This document shows positions 1 through 5,429 of a stretch of 11,440 nt of DNA, one piece after another. Below the pieces are notes generated by a model that worked only from the letters and a program-made list of their open reading frames with translations, searched no databases and was not told the origin of the DNA. The translations under genes and the position numbers were made by a program. Source of the DNA: Hyphomicrobiaceae bacterium (GTDB taxonomy: Bacteria; Pseudomonadota; Alphaproteobacteria; Rhizobiales; Hyphomicrobiaceae); NCBI GenBank assembly GCA_017353825.1, contig JAFMSC010000072.1, positions 1,238 to 12,677 on the forward strand, written 5' to 3'. Every line of letters begins with the position of its first letter. The first letter of the stretch is position 1.

Positions 1-123
1 CCAGGCGCGGGGCACGCCATCAACCTCGAGGAGCCTGAGCTGTTCAACCAGCTGGTGGAAGCGTTCATCGCCGAGGTTGAGCGCGGCAGCTGGCGCCCGC
101 GCGACCCGCGCGCAACAGTATAG
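1..123 (+). CDS. alpha/beta hydrolase, C-terminal fragment (5' end outside window)
   Basis: Frame 1 is open from the window edge to a TAG at 121-123, giving 40 residues. It begins with PGAGHAINLEEP and continues through an amphipathic helix to the stop. The G-A-G-H-x-x-N-x-E-x-P pattern is the usual setting of the catalytic histidine in alpha/beta hydrolase fold enzymes (here H5 of the fragment). A final helix of the type ELFNQLVEAFIAEVE is also typical of the family's C-terminus. The nucleophile elbow and the acid residue lie upstream of the window, so the substrate cannot be inferred; lipase, haloperoxidase-like and dienelactone-type hydrolases all share this tail. The stop codon overlaps the first base of a strong hairpin (123-149), which may terminate transcription. 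The family call is fairly secure and the specific function is unknown. Confidence 0.75.
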   Translation, partial: PGAGHAINLEEPELFNQLVEAFIAEVERGSWRPRDPRATV

Positions 124-149
124 GTGTCAGGCCCTCTGGGTCTGACACC
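123..149. repeat. REP-like hairpin, copy 1 (possible terminator)
   Basis: Eleven-base arms (GGTGTCAGGCC at 123-133 and GGTCTGACACC at 139-149) pair around the 5-base loop CTCTG with one G-T wobble. The hairpin starts on the last base of the alpha/beta hydrolase stop codon. It shares its stem design (GTGTCAG-purine-CC / GGTC-pyrimidine-GACAC) with the hairpin at 202-226. No T-run follows, so classical intrinsic termination is unproven. It is seen directly as a palindrome; REP identity is inferred. Confidence 0.6.
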
Positions 150-201
150 ATCCTACACCGAACATCGAGACGTGGCTTTACCCGCCGGAATTGGAGGCAC
201 A

Positions 202-226
202 GTGTCAGACCGAAGCGGTCCGACAC
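202..226. repeat. REP-like hairpin, copy 2 (possible terminator)
   Basis: Ten-base arms (GTGTCAGACC at 202-211 and GGTCCGACAC at 217-226) surround the loop GAAGC, with one A-C mismatch. The hairpin ends 4 bases short of the stop codon of the minus-strand membrane protein gene, so it sits just after that gene in the direction of its transcription. The stem matches copy 1 at almost every base, whereas the loops differ. Such conservation is expected of a dispersed palindromic element. Confidence 0.6.
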
Positions 227-230
227 CTCC

Positions 231-485
231 TCACAGGCGCGGACGGCCGCTGCCTCTGCCGAACCACACGTAGAGCATGGTTACCGTGGCGGTCAGAACC
301 ATGGTGCCGAGGATGTCCGGGCGCAAAACGAACGCGTACCACAGACTGAAGCCGTAGCTGTAGCTGCCCCGGGCCATCAGGAAGGAGTTTGCAACTACGA
401 TGACGAAGAAGACGGCCGCGGTCAGTCCCACCGGAATCAGAACCTCGACGGCCCTGCGCATTGTTGGCGGCATGTGAACCCCCAT
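231..485 (-). CDS. small two-helix membrane protein, function unknown
   Basis: An 84-residue protein that I do not recognise. After a short basic start (residues 1-12, with RR at 10-11) comes a strongly hydrophobic segment at about 13-37 (VLIPVGLTAAVFFVIVVANS). A Tyr/Ser-rich loop at 38-50 follows, then a second hydrophobic segment at about 56-75, and a basic tail ending RGSGRPRL. By the positive-inside rule both ends would face the cytoplasm. The overlapping frame at 205-513 is arginine/proline-rich without structure, so this frame is the better candidate. The ATG at 485 has AAGGA about 13 bases upstream. The ATG at 473 (codon 5) has a G-run 5 bases upstream and may be the true start, giving 80 aa. 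The gene runs convergent to the alpha/beta hydrolase. Coding status is inferred from the membrane pattern. Confidence 0.6.
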   Translation of the reverse strand: MGVHMPPTMRRAVEVLIPVGLTAAVFFVIVVANSFLMARGSYSYGFSLWYAFVLRPDILGTMVLTATVTMLYVWFGRGSGRPRL

Positions 486-629
486 TCTTGTTCATCCGTC
501 CTTCCGGGGCCATGCCGCGGCAATCTTGCCTGCGCCAGTCCCATACGTGGACCCCGGAGCGGTTTGTGGCCGCAACCTAAGCTGATTCGATCTGCCGGGG
601 TTGAACGTACACTTGCAAAATAGGGGAAG

Positions 630-1020
630 CTATCGCTCCGGGTTAGATGCTGCCGGCGTCCCCTGATGAAAGACTATTTGCCACCGACCATGGGCCAACT
701 CCAGACGGAGCTGCGCGGCTTGTAGCCCTGGGGCGCGTGAGGGAACTAAGGAAGGTGCGATAGGTCGCCAAGACGATCCCTGGCGCCAGGTGCCGAGCGC
801 TGAACTCTGACAACAGAAGACACCTCGTTGGGTCGGAGGGCTCATGCTGAAGCGTTTCGATGATCTGGACCTTGTCGAAAATGCGGCCAGAGCTTGCGAA
901 CTCGATGAACTCTTCGGCCAGCAAGCGACCGAGCCGGTCCGCCGATCGACGAACGTCCGGTAGAAGCAGCTCTTCGTCCAGCCTGCGAATGAGGCTCGCC
1001 TAAAAGGGGTTCGTTTGCAT
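630..1020 (-). pseudogene. decayed DUF4440 / SnoaL-like (NTF2-like fold) protein gene
   Basis: Read on the minus strand from an ATG at 1020, one frame gives MQTNPF, then an amber TAG (1000-1002). It continues with LIRRLDEELLLPDVRRSADR, LLAEEFIEFASSGRIFDK and SARHLAPGIVLATYR, which match the order I recall for DUF4440 proteins. The family's C-terminus then appears in two other frames: QGYKPRSSVW ending near 701, and LAHGRWQIVFHQGTPAA from 698 down to a TAG at 630-632. The reconstructed length, about 130 residues, is normal for the family. So there is one nonsense codon and at least two frameshifts, one between about 716 and 745 and one near 699-702. The only internal start, a TTG at 924, would drop the first helix. 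The gene follows the 83-aa protein by 5 bases and may have been the last gene of the queC cluster. Family identity is from recalled motifs. Confidence 0.75.
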
Positions 1021-1025
1021 GAGGA

Positions 1026-1277
1026 TCAATACGTGAGCACCGCCTTAATTGCGGAGAGCTCCGCTTTGGGGTCGGCGTAGCCCTCGTAGGATTGCCCGCC
1101 GGAGCGGCGATACCAGTAGCGGGCGTTGGCGGCGTCGCCCTCGATCTTGTGCAGCACCGCGTGCAGCCAGCAGAAGATGGGATCGGCCTCATCCTGCTGC
1201 GCGATCTCGTGCGCGCCGCTCCAATGGCCATCGACCGCAAGATCGATGGCGCGGATTAGGTCCTCGCGGCTTGCCAT
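1026..1277 (-). CDS. conserved hypothetical protein of 83 aa, overlapping queC
   Basis: The protein starts MASREDLIRAIDLAVDGHWS and contains the blocks FCWLHAVLHKIEGD (35-48) and NARYWYRRSG (51-60). These resemble a widespread uncharacterised family with the pattern W-x-x-A-H-x-x-x-Q, H-A-x-L-H-[KR]-x-E-G-D and N-A-x-Y-W-Y-R-R. It is probably a small helical, TPR-like soluble protein; no signal peptide or membrane segment is visible. The ATG at 1277 has GGGAG four to five bases upstream. An in-frame ATG at 1286 would add three residues but has AAAGG directly abutting it. The first bases lie inside the 3' end of queC (22-base overlap), which suggests translational coupling. The known functions of neighbours do not reveal its role. 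Confidence 0.8.
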   Translation of the reverse strand: MASREDLIRAIDLAVDGHWSGAHEIAQQDEADPIFCWLHAVLHKIEGDAANARYWYRRSGGQSYEGYADPKAELSAIKAVLTY

Positions 1278-1960
1278 TTCTCCCATCCTTTCGCCCGCAG
1301 CCTGCAGGCCGGGCATTGGCCGCAGCCGTAGCCCCAGGGGTGACCGCCGGTGCGGTCGGACGTGTAGCAGGTATGTGTGTGCTCGACGATGAGCTTGATG
1401 AGCGGCGCACCGCCGAGCGCGTCGGCCATGGCCCAGGTGCCGGCCTTGTCGATCCGCATGAGCGGCGTCTCGATGGCGAACGGCGTGTCCATGCCGAGCG
1501 AGAGCGACCTGGCGAGGCTCTCTAGGGTGTCGTTGCGGCAGTCGGGATAGCCCGAGTAGTCCGTCTCGCACATGCCGCCCACGAGCGTGCGGATACCGCG
1601 CCGGTAGGCCAGCGCCGCCGCGTAGGTGAAGAACAGGAGATTGCGCCCCGGCACAAAGGTATTGGGCAGGCCGGCCGCGGTCATCTCGAAGGCGGCGTTG
1701 CGTGTCAGCGCCGTATCGCTGATCTGGCCCAGCGTAGCCAGATCGAGCACATGGTCCTCGCCGAGCCGCGCGCCCCATTCAGGATAGACGGCAGCCAGCG
1801 CCTCCCGCACCACGCTGCGCTTGGCAAGCTCCACCGCGTGCCGCTGGCCATAGTTGAACCCTACGGTCTCGACACGCGGATAGCGCTCCAGCGCCCAGGC
1901 CAGGCAGACCGTGGAGTCCTGCCCACCGGAAAACAACACCAGGGCCGATTTTTCGCTCAT
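1256..1960 (-). CDS. queC: 7-cyano-7-deazaguanine (preQ0) synthase QueC
   Basis: QueC converts 7-carboxy-7-deazaguanine to preQ0 using ATP and ammonia, in the cytoplasmic queuosine pathway. The 234-residue product opens with LVLFSGGQDST, the PP-loop (SGGQDS at 11-16). It has the family blocks NYGQRH, LPNTFVPGRN, GGMCETDYSGYPDCR and MRIDKAGTWA. The zinc site is intact: C198, C213, C216 and C219 in HTCYTSD and GYGCGQCPAC. The length matches E. coli QueC (about 231 aa). I chose the ATG at 1960, preceded by AAGAAG. A GTG at 1990 would extend the protein by ten residues, but that stretch is made by a 15-base tandem duplication and has no family-like sequence. The gene is followed with overlap by the 83-aa conserved gene. 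No queD, queE or queF is in the window. Confidence 0.95.
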   Translation of the reverse strand: MSEKSALVLFSGGQDSTVCLAWALERYPRVETVGFNYGQRHAVELAKRSVVREALAAVYPEWGARLGEDHVLDLATLGQISDTALTRNAAFEMTAAGLPNTFVPGRNLLFFTYAAALAYRRGIRTLVGGMCETDYSGYPDCRNDTLESLARSLSLGMDTPFAIETPLMRIDKAGTWAMADALGGAPLIKLIVEHTHTCYTSDRTGGHPWGYGCGQCPACRLRAKGWEKWQAART

Positions 1961-1968
1961 TGCTTCTT

Positions 1969-1998
1969 GGTTCGCGGCCGGTTGGTTCACGGCCGGTT
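1969..1998. repeat. 15-bp tandem duplication at the 5' end of queC
   Basis: Two adjacent 15-base units, GGTTCGCGGCCGGTT (1969-1983) and GGTTCACGGCCGGTT (1984-1998), differ at one base. Read on the minus strand, the A/G difference turns a GCG into the GTG at 1990, creating a possible upstream start for queC. Both units lie just upstream of the preferred ATG at 1960, within its leader. Confidence 0.7.
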
Positions 1999-2023
1999 CC
2001 GACCAGAGGCGGCCATTTCCTCG

Positions 2024-2051
2024 AGTCTAGCGCTCGCAGCGGTTGGCGCAA
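2024..2051 (-). promoter_or_regulatory. tentative queC promoter
   Basis: On the minus strand TTGCGC (2051-2046) and TAGACT (2029-2024) are separated by 16 bases. They resemble a weak sigma-70-type -35/-10 pair. Transcription would start about 50-60 bases upstream of the ATG at 1960. No preQ1 riboswitch could be recognised in the leader. The remainder of the gap up to 2334 shows no convincing gene: the open frames there are short and compositionally like antisense shadows. TTGACC at 2257-2262 could serve the NIPSNAP gene but lacks a clear -10. Confidence 0.2.
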
Positions 2052-2334
2052 GCGGGCGTCGAAGCCGCAGGTGCCGAGCAAGCCACACGCCGGCGCGGCG
2101 CCGGGGCGGTGATCTGCCAGCAGGGCGCGTCCGATCGGCCAACGAGAATTGCGGTCATCGTGGGGCACGCGGGGGTGCCGCTCGGCGTCTCGCAGCGAGC
2201 ACGTCTGCGCATGCGCGACACCCGGCGGGTTTTCGCCGCTACCGAGCGCTGCTAGATTGACCTTAGGAACGGCCCCTTGGGCGGCCCTGCCGCGCTTTCA
2301 CAAGAACCGAGCTTCCCATCCGAGGAGAACCCCA

Positions 2335-2970
2335 ATGATCCACGAACTGCGGACCTACACCGTGAAGCAGGGCTCTCTGCCGGAGATGATCAAGAACTCG
2401 AGCACCATCTCGCGCGAGATCCGTGGTGACAACTACGGCAAGCTTGAGGGCTATTGGGCAACGGAGATCGGGCCGCTCAACCAGGTCATGCACCTGTGGA
2501 CCTACACAGACCTCAACGAGCGGGCGCGGCTCAGGGCCGAGCTGGCCAAGAACGAGCGCTGGGTCAAGGAATACACGCCCCTCAACCGGGCCATCCTGGT
2601 GCGCCAGGATATCCGGCTCCTGAACCCAGTGGTGGGCCCGGTGGTGCCGACCGGGTCGCCCAACGTCTACGAGTTCCGCAACTACCGCACCAAGCCCGGC
2701 GCGGTGCGCCAATGGGCGGGGCTGATGCAGAAGGTCCTGCCCATACGCGAGAAGTATTCCAAGATCGTCGGGTTGTGGATCACCGAGGCCGGCCAGCCTA
2801 ACGAGGTATGCCACATCTGGGTCTACAAGGACCTCAACCACCGCGCCCAGGTGCGCGCTGCCGCGGTGGGCGACCCGGAGTGGCAGGCCTTCCTCAGGGA
2901 CTCCGGGCCGCTCCTCGATGAGATGCACTCCACCATCATGGTGCCAGCTCCCCACTCGCCGATGAAGTAG
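2335..2970 (+). CDS. NIPSNAP family protein with two tandem domains
   Basis: The product of 211 residues holds two copies of the NIPSNAP (ferredoxin-like alpha/beta barrel) domain. Domain 1 (about 1-97) has IHELRTYTVKQGSLPEM and YWATEIGPLNQVMHLWTY. Domain 2 (about 110-205) has VYEFRNYRTKPGAVRQW and LWITEAGQPNEVCHIWVYKD. The repeated elements are the opening strand with E-x-R-x-Y, the W-x-T-E-x-G-x-x-N hairpin and the H-x-W-x-Y strand followed by a DLN-x-R helix. No signal peptide or membrane segment is present, so it is probably cytoplasmic. Bacterial NIPSNAP proteins have no settled function. The ATG at 2335 has GAGGAG eight or so bases upstream. The open frame extends to 2149 upstream but that part is not family-like. 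It stands alone: queC diverges on the left, and 175 bases separate it from the next gene. Confidence 0.92.
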   Translation: MIHELRTYTVKQGSLPEMIKNSSTISREIRGDNYGKLEGYWATEIGPLNQVMHLWTYTDLNERARLRAELAKNERWVKEYTPLNRAILVRQDIRLLNPVVGPVVPTGSPNVYEFRNYRTKPGAVRQWAGLMQKVLPIREKYSKIVGLWITEAGQPNEVCHIWVYKDLNHRAQVRAAAVGDPEWQAFLRDSGPLLDEMHSTIMVPAPHSPMK

Positions 2971-2988
2971 GCCGCGGCGTCAAGCCCC

Positions 2989-3021
2989 GGCGAATGCCTG
3001 GCGAATGCCTGGGCGAATGCT
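2989..3021. repeat. three tandem 11-bp units
   Basis: GGCGAATGCCT occurs at 2989-2999 and again at 3000-3010. A third, slightly altered copy (GGCGAATGCT) lies at 3012-3021. The array is in the 175-base spacer between the NIPSNAP gene and the pseudouridine synthase gene, starting about 19 bases after the NIPSNAP stop. No function is evident; slipped-strand duplication is the simplest explanation. Confidence 0.6.
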
Positions 3022-3119
3022 GGGGCCGGGACGCCCGCTCTGGCGGCGAGCGGCGCGGCTTGAGGCGATTTGCGCAGCCGACGCGCCCGTTGTATTTCCC
3101 GGCGATGGCACGTGGAATT

Positions 3120-3133
3120 GGGCGTGAACGCCC
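3120..3133 (+). other. small hairpin just upstream of the pseudouridine synthase start
   Basis: GGGCG (3120-3124) and CGCCC (3129-3133) pair perfectly around TGAA. The hairpin ends 12 bases before the ATG at 3146, in the place where a Shine-Dalgarno sequence would be expected; no good one is visible. It might influence translation initiation, or it may be chance in G+C-rich DNA. Confidence 0.3.
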
Positions 3134-3145
3134 AGACCTTCGCTG

Positions 3146-4153
3146 ATGAGCGCATCGGTCGAGACCATCGAGGTTGCCAGCGACGAGGCCGGCCTGCGGC
3201 TGGACCGCTGGTTCCGCGCGCACTTTCCGGAGGTGGGTTACACCTACCTGCAGAAGCTCCTCCGCTCAGGTCAGGTGCGGGTGGACAGCAGGCGCACGAC
3301 GGCCAATGCGCGCCTGGAGGCTGGTCAGCACGTGCGCGTGCCGGCGGTGGTGCGCCAGCCGCCCAAGGCAGGACCCTCGGTAGCGCCGCCGCTGGGGCTA
3401 TCCAAGGCCGACCGCGACTTCATCGAGCGGCTGATCCTCTTCGAGGACGAACACGTTATGGTGCTCAACAAGCCATTTGGCATCGCCGTGCAGGGCGGCA
3501 CCGGCACGAAGCGCCACATCGACGGACTGTTGGCCGGCATGGCCGACCGCTTCGGCGGGCGCCCACGCCTGGTGCACCGGCTCGACCGCGACACCACCGG
3601 CGTGCTTTTGGTTGCCAAGCACCGCGACGCGGCGGCGAGGCTTGGCCGCATCTTCCAGACCCGCGCGGCAGCCAAGACCTACTGGGCGCTCGTGAAGGGC
3701 GTGCCGAAGCCGCCGCAGGGCAGGATCGAGGCGGCGCTGGTAAAGGCGGCAGGCCCCAACGGCGAGGATCGCGTGCGCAAGGCGTTGCCCGGCGAGCAAG
3801 ACAAGGCCATGCACGCCACCACGCACTATTGCGTGATCGACCGCGTGGCCCACAAGGCCGCCTGGGTCTCGCTGAAGCCTGTAACGGGCCGTCAACACCA
3901 GCTGAGGGCCCACATGGCCCTGATCGACCACCCCATCGTCGGCGACAACAAGTACGAAGGCGACAAGGCGCTGGCCGATAGCGGCATCGACAAGAAGCTG
4001 CATCTCCACGCGCGGCGGCTCGTCATTCCGCACCCGGTGGCGGGAGCGCCCAAGATCGACGTCACCGCGCCGTTGCCCGAGCACATGCGCAAGACGTGGC
4101 AGATGCTGGGGCTTGATGCGGATCGTTACGATGCAGACCGGGAGGAAGACTGA
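3146..4153 (+). CDS. RluA/RluC-family 23S rRNA pseudouridine synthase
   Basis: The enzyme isomerises specific uridines in structured RNA to pseudouridine. The 335-residue product has an N-terminal S4-like RNA-binding region (about 14-75: LRLDRWFRAHFPEVGYTYLQ, LRSGQVRVD). The catalytic domain (about 95-310) contains the signature RLVHRLDRDTTG with the catalytic aspartate D147. It also has LNKPFGIAVQGG, the K-P-V-T-G-R-Q-H-Q-L-R motif and HLHARRL near the end. The S4 domain and length favour RluC (positions 955/2504/2580 in E. coli) or RluD-like specificity over RluA, but the target cannot be fixed from sequence. The ATG at 3146 has no clear Shine-Dalgarno. The ATP12 chaperone gene lies 541 bases downstream; I recall the two as near neighbours in related bacteria. 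Confidence 0.93.
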   Translation: MSASVETIEVASDEAGLRLDRWFRAHFPEVGYTYLQKLLRSGQVRVDSRRTTANARLEAGQHVRVPAVVRQPPKAGPSVAPPLGLSKADRDFIERLILFEDEHVMVLNKPFGIAVQGGTGTKRHIDGLLAGMADRFGGRPRLVHRLDRDTTGVLLVAKHRDAAARLGRIFQTRAAAKTYWALVKGVPKPPQGRIEAALVKAAGPNGEDRVRKALPGEQDKAMHATTHYCVIDRVAHKAAWVSLKPVTGRQHQLRAHMALIDHPIVGDNKYEGDKALADSGIDKKLHLHARRLVIPHPVAGAPKIDVTAPLPEHMRKTWQMLGLDADRYDADREED

Positions 4154-4167
4154 CACTGGTCTCCCGG

Positions 4168-4224
4168 CCGATCACGGGGGGCGCCTCGACAAGCGTCCCG
4201 CCCGGCAGCTGTCGAGCTGATCGG
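4168..4224 (+). other. nested inverted repeats after the pseudouridine synthase gene
   Basis: CCGATCA (4168-4174) pairs with TGATCGG (4218-4224). Inside it CTCGACA (4185-4191) pairs with TGTCGAG (4210-4216), leaving an 18-base loop and a strongly asymmetric internal loop. It begins 15 bases after the stop codon. No T-run follows, so it is at best a Rho-type or processing structure for the upstream transcript. Confidence 0.35.
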
Positions 4225-4373
4225 ACGCCGTTGGCTCAGTTGCGCTCGCTGTGCGTGCTGAGGTGATGCGAATTCGGGCGCTACGCTCCGTGTAAAATCG
4301 ATACGAACAGACCCCCTACCTAGCCGATCGCGAGGAGGCGGTCTTGGCCATCGTGCTCGCTCCCGTCTTGGAC

Positions 4374-4423
4374 TCAGGTCTTGGTTTCAGATCGTGGTTT
4401 CGGGTCTGGTTTCAGGTCTTGGT
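4374..4423 (+). repeat. T/G-rich direct repeats
   Basis: TCAGGTCTTGGT occurs at 4374-4385 and at 4412-4423. GGTTTCAG occurs at 4383-4390 and 4408-4415. Variants of GGTCT and GGTTT fill the space between. The stretch looks like locally duplicated low-complexity DNA and stands out from the surrounding G+C-rich genes. Confidence 0.55.
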
Positions 4424-4638
4424 CGATGCTCACCCGTGGGTCTTCGAACGCCGGTACTTGCCGCGCGGAAGCTGGTCTTGTGCGTCGTGAGGTTGCCTTC
4501 CGCTCGTGCGTCGCATTCGAATTCATCGCTTCCCGGATCACGGATACCATTACCGAAAAGCAAGGCGGTTTCTCCGGAGGCGTGCTAGTGTTAGCTTAAG
4601 TTGCGATCTTCGTCGGCTGAAAGAACATCCGTAGCCAC

Positions 4639-4698
4639 ATGATCGTCGCCATTCTCAACGGCATCCTCGCCAGCGGGCAACAGGAGGTCTGCGCATGA
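4639..4698 (+). CDS. possible 19-aa leader or remnant ORF with ATGA overlap to ATP12
   Basis: ATG at 4639 opens a frame of 19 codons (MIVAILNGILASGQQEVCA). Its TGA at 4696-4698 overlaps the ATG of the ATP12 gene in the ATGA arrangement typical of translational coupling. The frame is closed upstream by a TGA at 4618-4620. No clear ribosome binding site precedes it. It may be a leader peptide, the last trace of a lost upstream gene, or chance; I do not recognise the sequence. Confidence 0.25.
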   Translation: MIVAILNGILASGQQEVCA

Positions 4699-5405
4699 CG
4701 GCAGCGCCGAAGCGGTTCTACCGGGCAGCGTCGGTGGAGGGCACGGCAGCAGGCTTCCGCGTGCTGCTCGACGGCAGGCCCGCGCGCACGCCGGCGCGGA
4801 AAGAGGTGGCGGTGCCAAGCCGGCCGCTGGCCGAGGCGCTGGCAGCCGAGTGGGCGGCGCAGGCCGATGAAATCGACCCTGCCAGCATGCCGCTGTCGCG
4901 GCTCGTCAACTCGGCGCTGGATGGCGTGACCGGCTGCGAGGCCGAGGCGCGCGCCGAGATCGTCAAGTACGCGGGCAGCGATCTTGTCTGCTACCGCGCT
5001 GCGGCGCCGCATGAAGGGGAGCTGGCGCGCCGCCACGCGGAGGCCTGGGACCCCGTTCTGGCGTGGGCGCGCGCGGAGCTCAACGTGCACCTGCGCGTCG
5101 GCCAGGGGATCTTTCCCGTGGCCCAGCCGCGGGCGGCAACGGCGACCATCCAAGCTATTCTGGCGGGCCTTAACCCGCTCGCCCTGACGGCGCACCACGT
5201 GATGACCACGCTGACGGGCTCGGCGCTGCTGGCGCTGGCGCATGGCCGAGGCCGGCTGACCGCGGAGGAGGCCTGGGCCGCGGCGCACATCGATGAGGAT
5301 TGGCAGATCAGCCAGTGGGGCGAGGATGCAGAGGCCAAGTCGCGCCGCAAGCGCCGCTGGGGCGAGATGCAGGCGGCGAGCCGGCTGCTGCAGCTGCTCG
5401 GGTGA
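4695..5405 (+). CDS. ATP12 family F1-ATPase assembly chaperone
   Basis: ATP12 proteins bind the F1-ATPase alpha subunit during assembly in mitochondria; alphaproteobacteria carry homologues. The 236-residue product shows the family order. First comes KRFYRAASVE (6-15) with LLDGRPARTPAR (24-35), the N-terminal beta domain. Next are PLAEALAAEWAAQ and IDPASMPLSRLVNSALDG (60-77). The C-terminal helical part ends with EEAWAAAHIDEDWQ and WGEDAEAKSRRK (208-219). The acidic WGEDAEA block is the best-conserved part of the family. From memory, many homologues carry an extra N-terminal stretch of some 20-30 residues that is missing here. The ATG at 4695 has AGGAGG six bases upstream, so the short start looks right. 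It converges on the sulfatase gene with 24 bases between the stops. Confidence 0.93.
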   Translation: MTAAPKRFYRAASVEGTAAGFRVLLDGRPARTPARKEVAVPSRPLAEALAAEWAAQADEIDPASMPLSRLVNSALDGVTGCEAEARAEIVKYAGSDLVCYRAAAPHEGELARRHAEAWDPVLAWARAELNVHLRVGQGIFPVAQPRAATATIQAILAGLNPLALTAHHVMTTLTGSALLALAHGRGRLTAEEAWAAAHIDEDWQISQWGEDAEAKSRRKRRWGEMQAASRLLQLLG

Positions 5406-5429
5406 AGTTTGCGGGTAGAGGGCAGAACC

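Larger units (their letters stand above)
4154..4694. other. 541-base gap between rluC-like gene and ATP12 gene; no convincing gene
   Basis: No open frame here resembles a protein I know. The frame at 4381-4599 (72 aa, TTG start) and the one at 4394-4588 have no recognisable motif. The stretch 4340-4620 is visibly richer in T than its neighbours and lacks the G/C-rich third positions seen in the flanking genes. It contains direct repeats at 4374-4423, nested inverted repeats at 4168-4224 and a short ORF overlapping the next start. I recall a HAD-superfamily hydrolase gene in this position in related genomes; none of the HAD motifs (such as DxDGTL) is seen. It could be a decayed gene, a deletion scar or a leader region. 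Confidence 0.5.

Noticed and set aside
205..513. 102-aa minus-strand open frame over the small membrane protein
   Set aside because: It is Arg/Gly/His-rich with no structural pattern, while the overlapping frame has two clear transmembrane segments. It would also run through the hairpin at 202-226.
643..924. 93-aa minus-strand frame as an intact gene
   Set aside because: It starts at a TTG inside the DUF4440 domain and its last part is out of frame relative to the family; it is a fragment of the pseudogene.
1287..1778. N-terminal extension of the 83-aa protein in a 250-aa open frame
   Set aside because: The extension is antisense-frame noise within queC. The conserved part begins at the ATG at 1277 with its own ribosome site.
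1779..2260. Several open frames on both strands across the queC 5' end and its upstream gap
   Set aside because: They overlap a secure gene or lack recognisable motifs and show the composition of frame shadows in G+C-rich DNA.
2149..2334. Upstream 62-residue extension of the NIPSNAP frame
   Set aside because: It is not family-like, and a good Shine-Dalgarno sequence precedes the ATG at 2335.
1961..2334. preQ1 riboswitch upstream of queC
   Set aside because: No preQ1-type pseudoknot signature or A-rich tail could be recognised in the leader.
3398..4156. 252-aa antisense frame to the pseudouridine synthase
   Set aside because: Its sequence is His/Val/Arg-rich without motifs and opposes a clear enzyme gene with HRLDRDTTG.
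4381..4599. 72-aa and 64-aa frames in the gap before ATP12
   Set aside because: No recognisable motif, poor ribosome sites, and the start lies in low-complexity repeats; coding cannot be supported.
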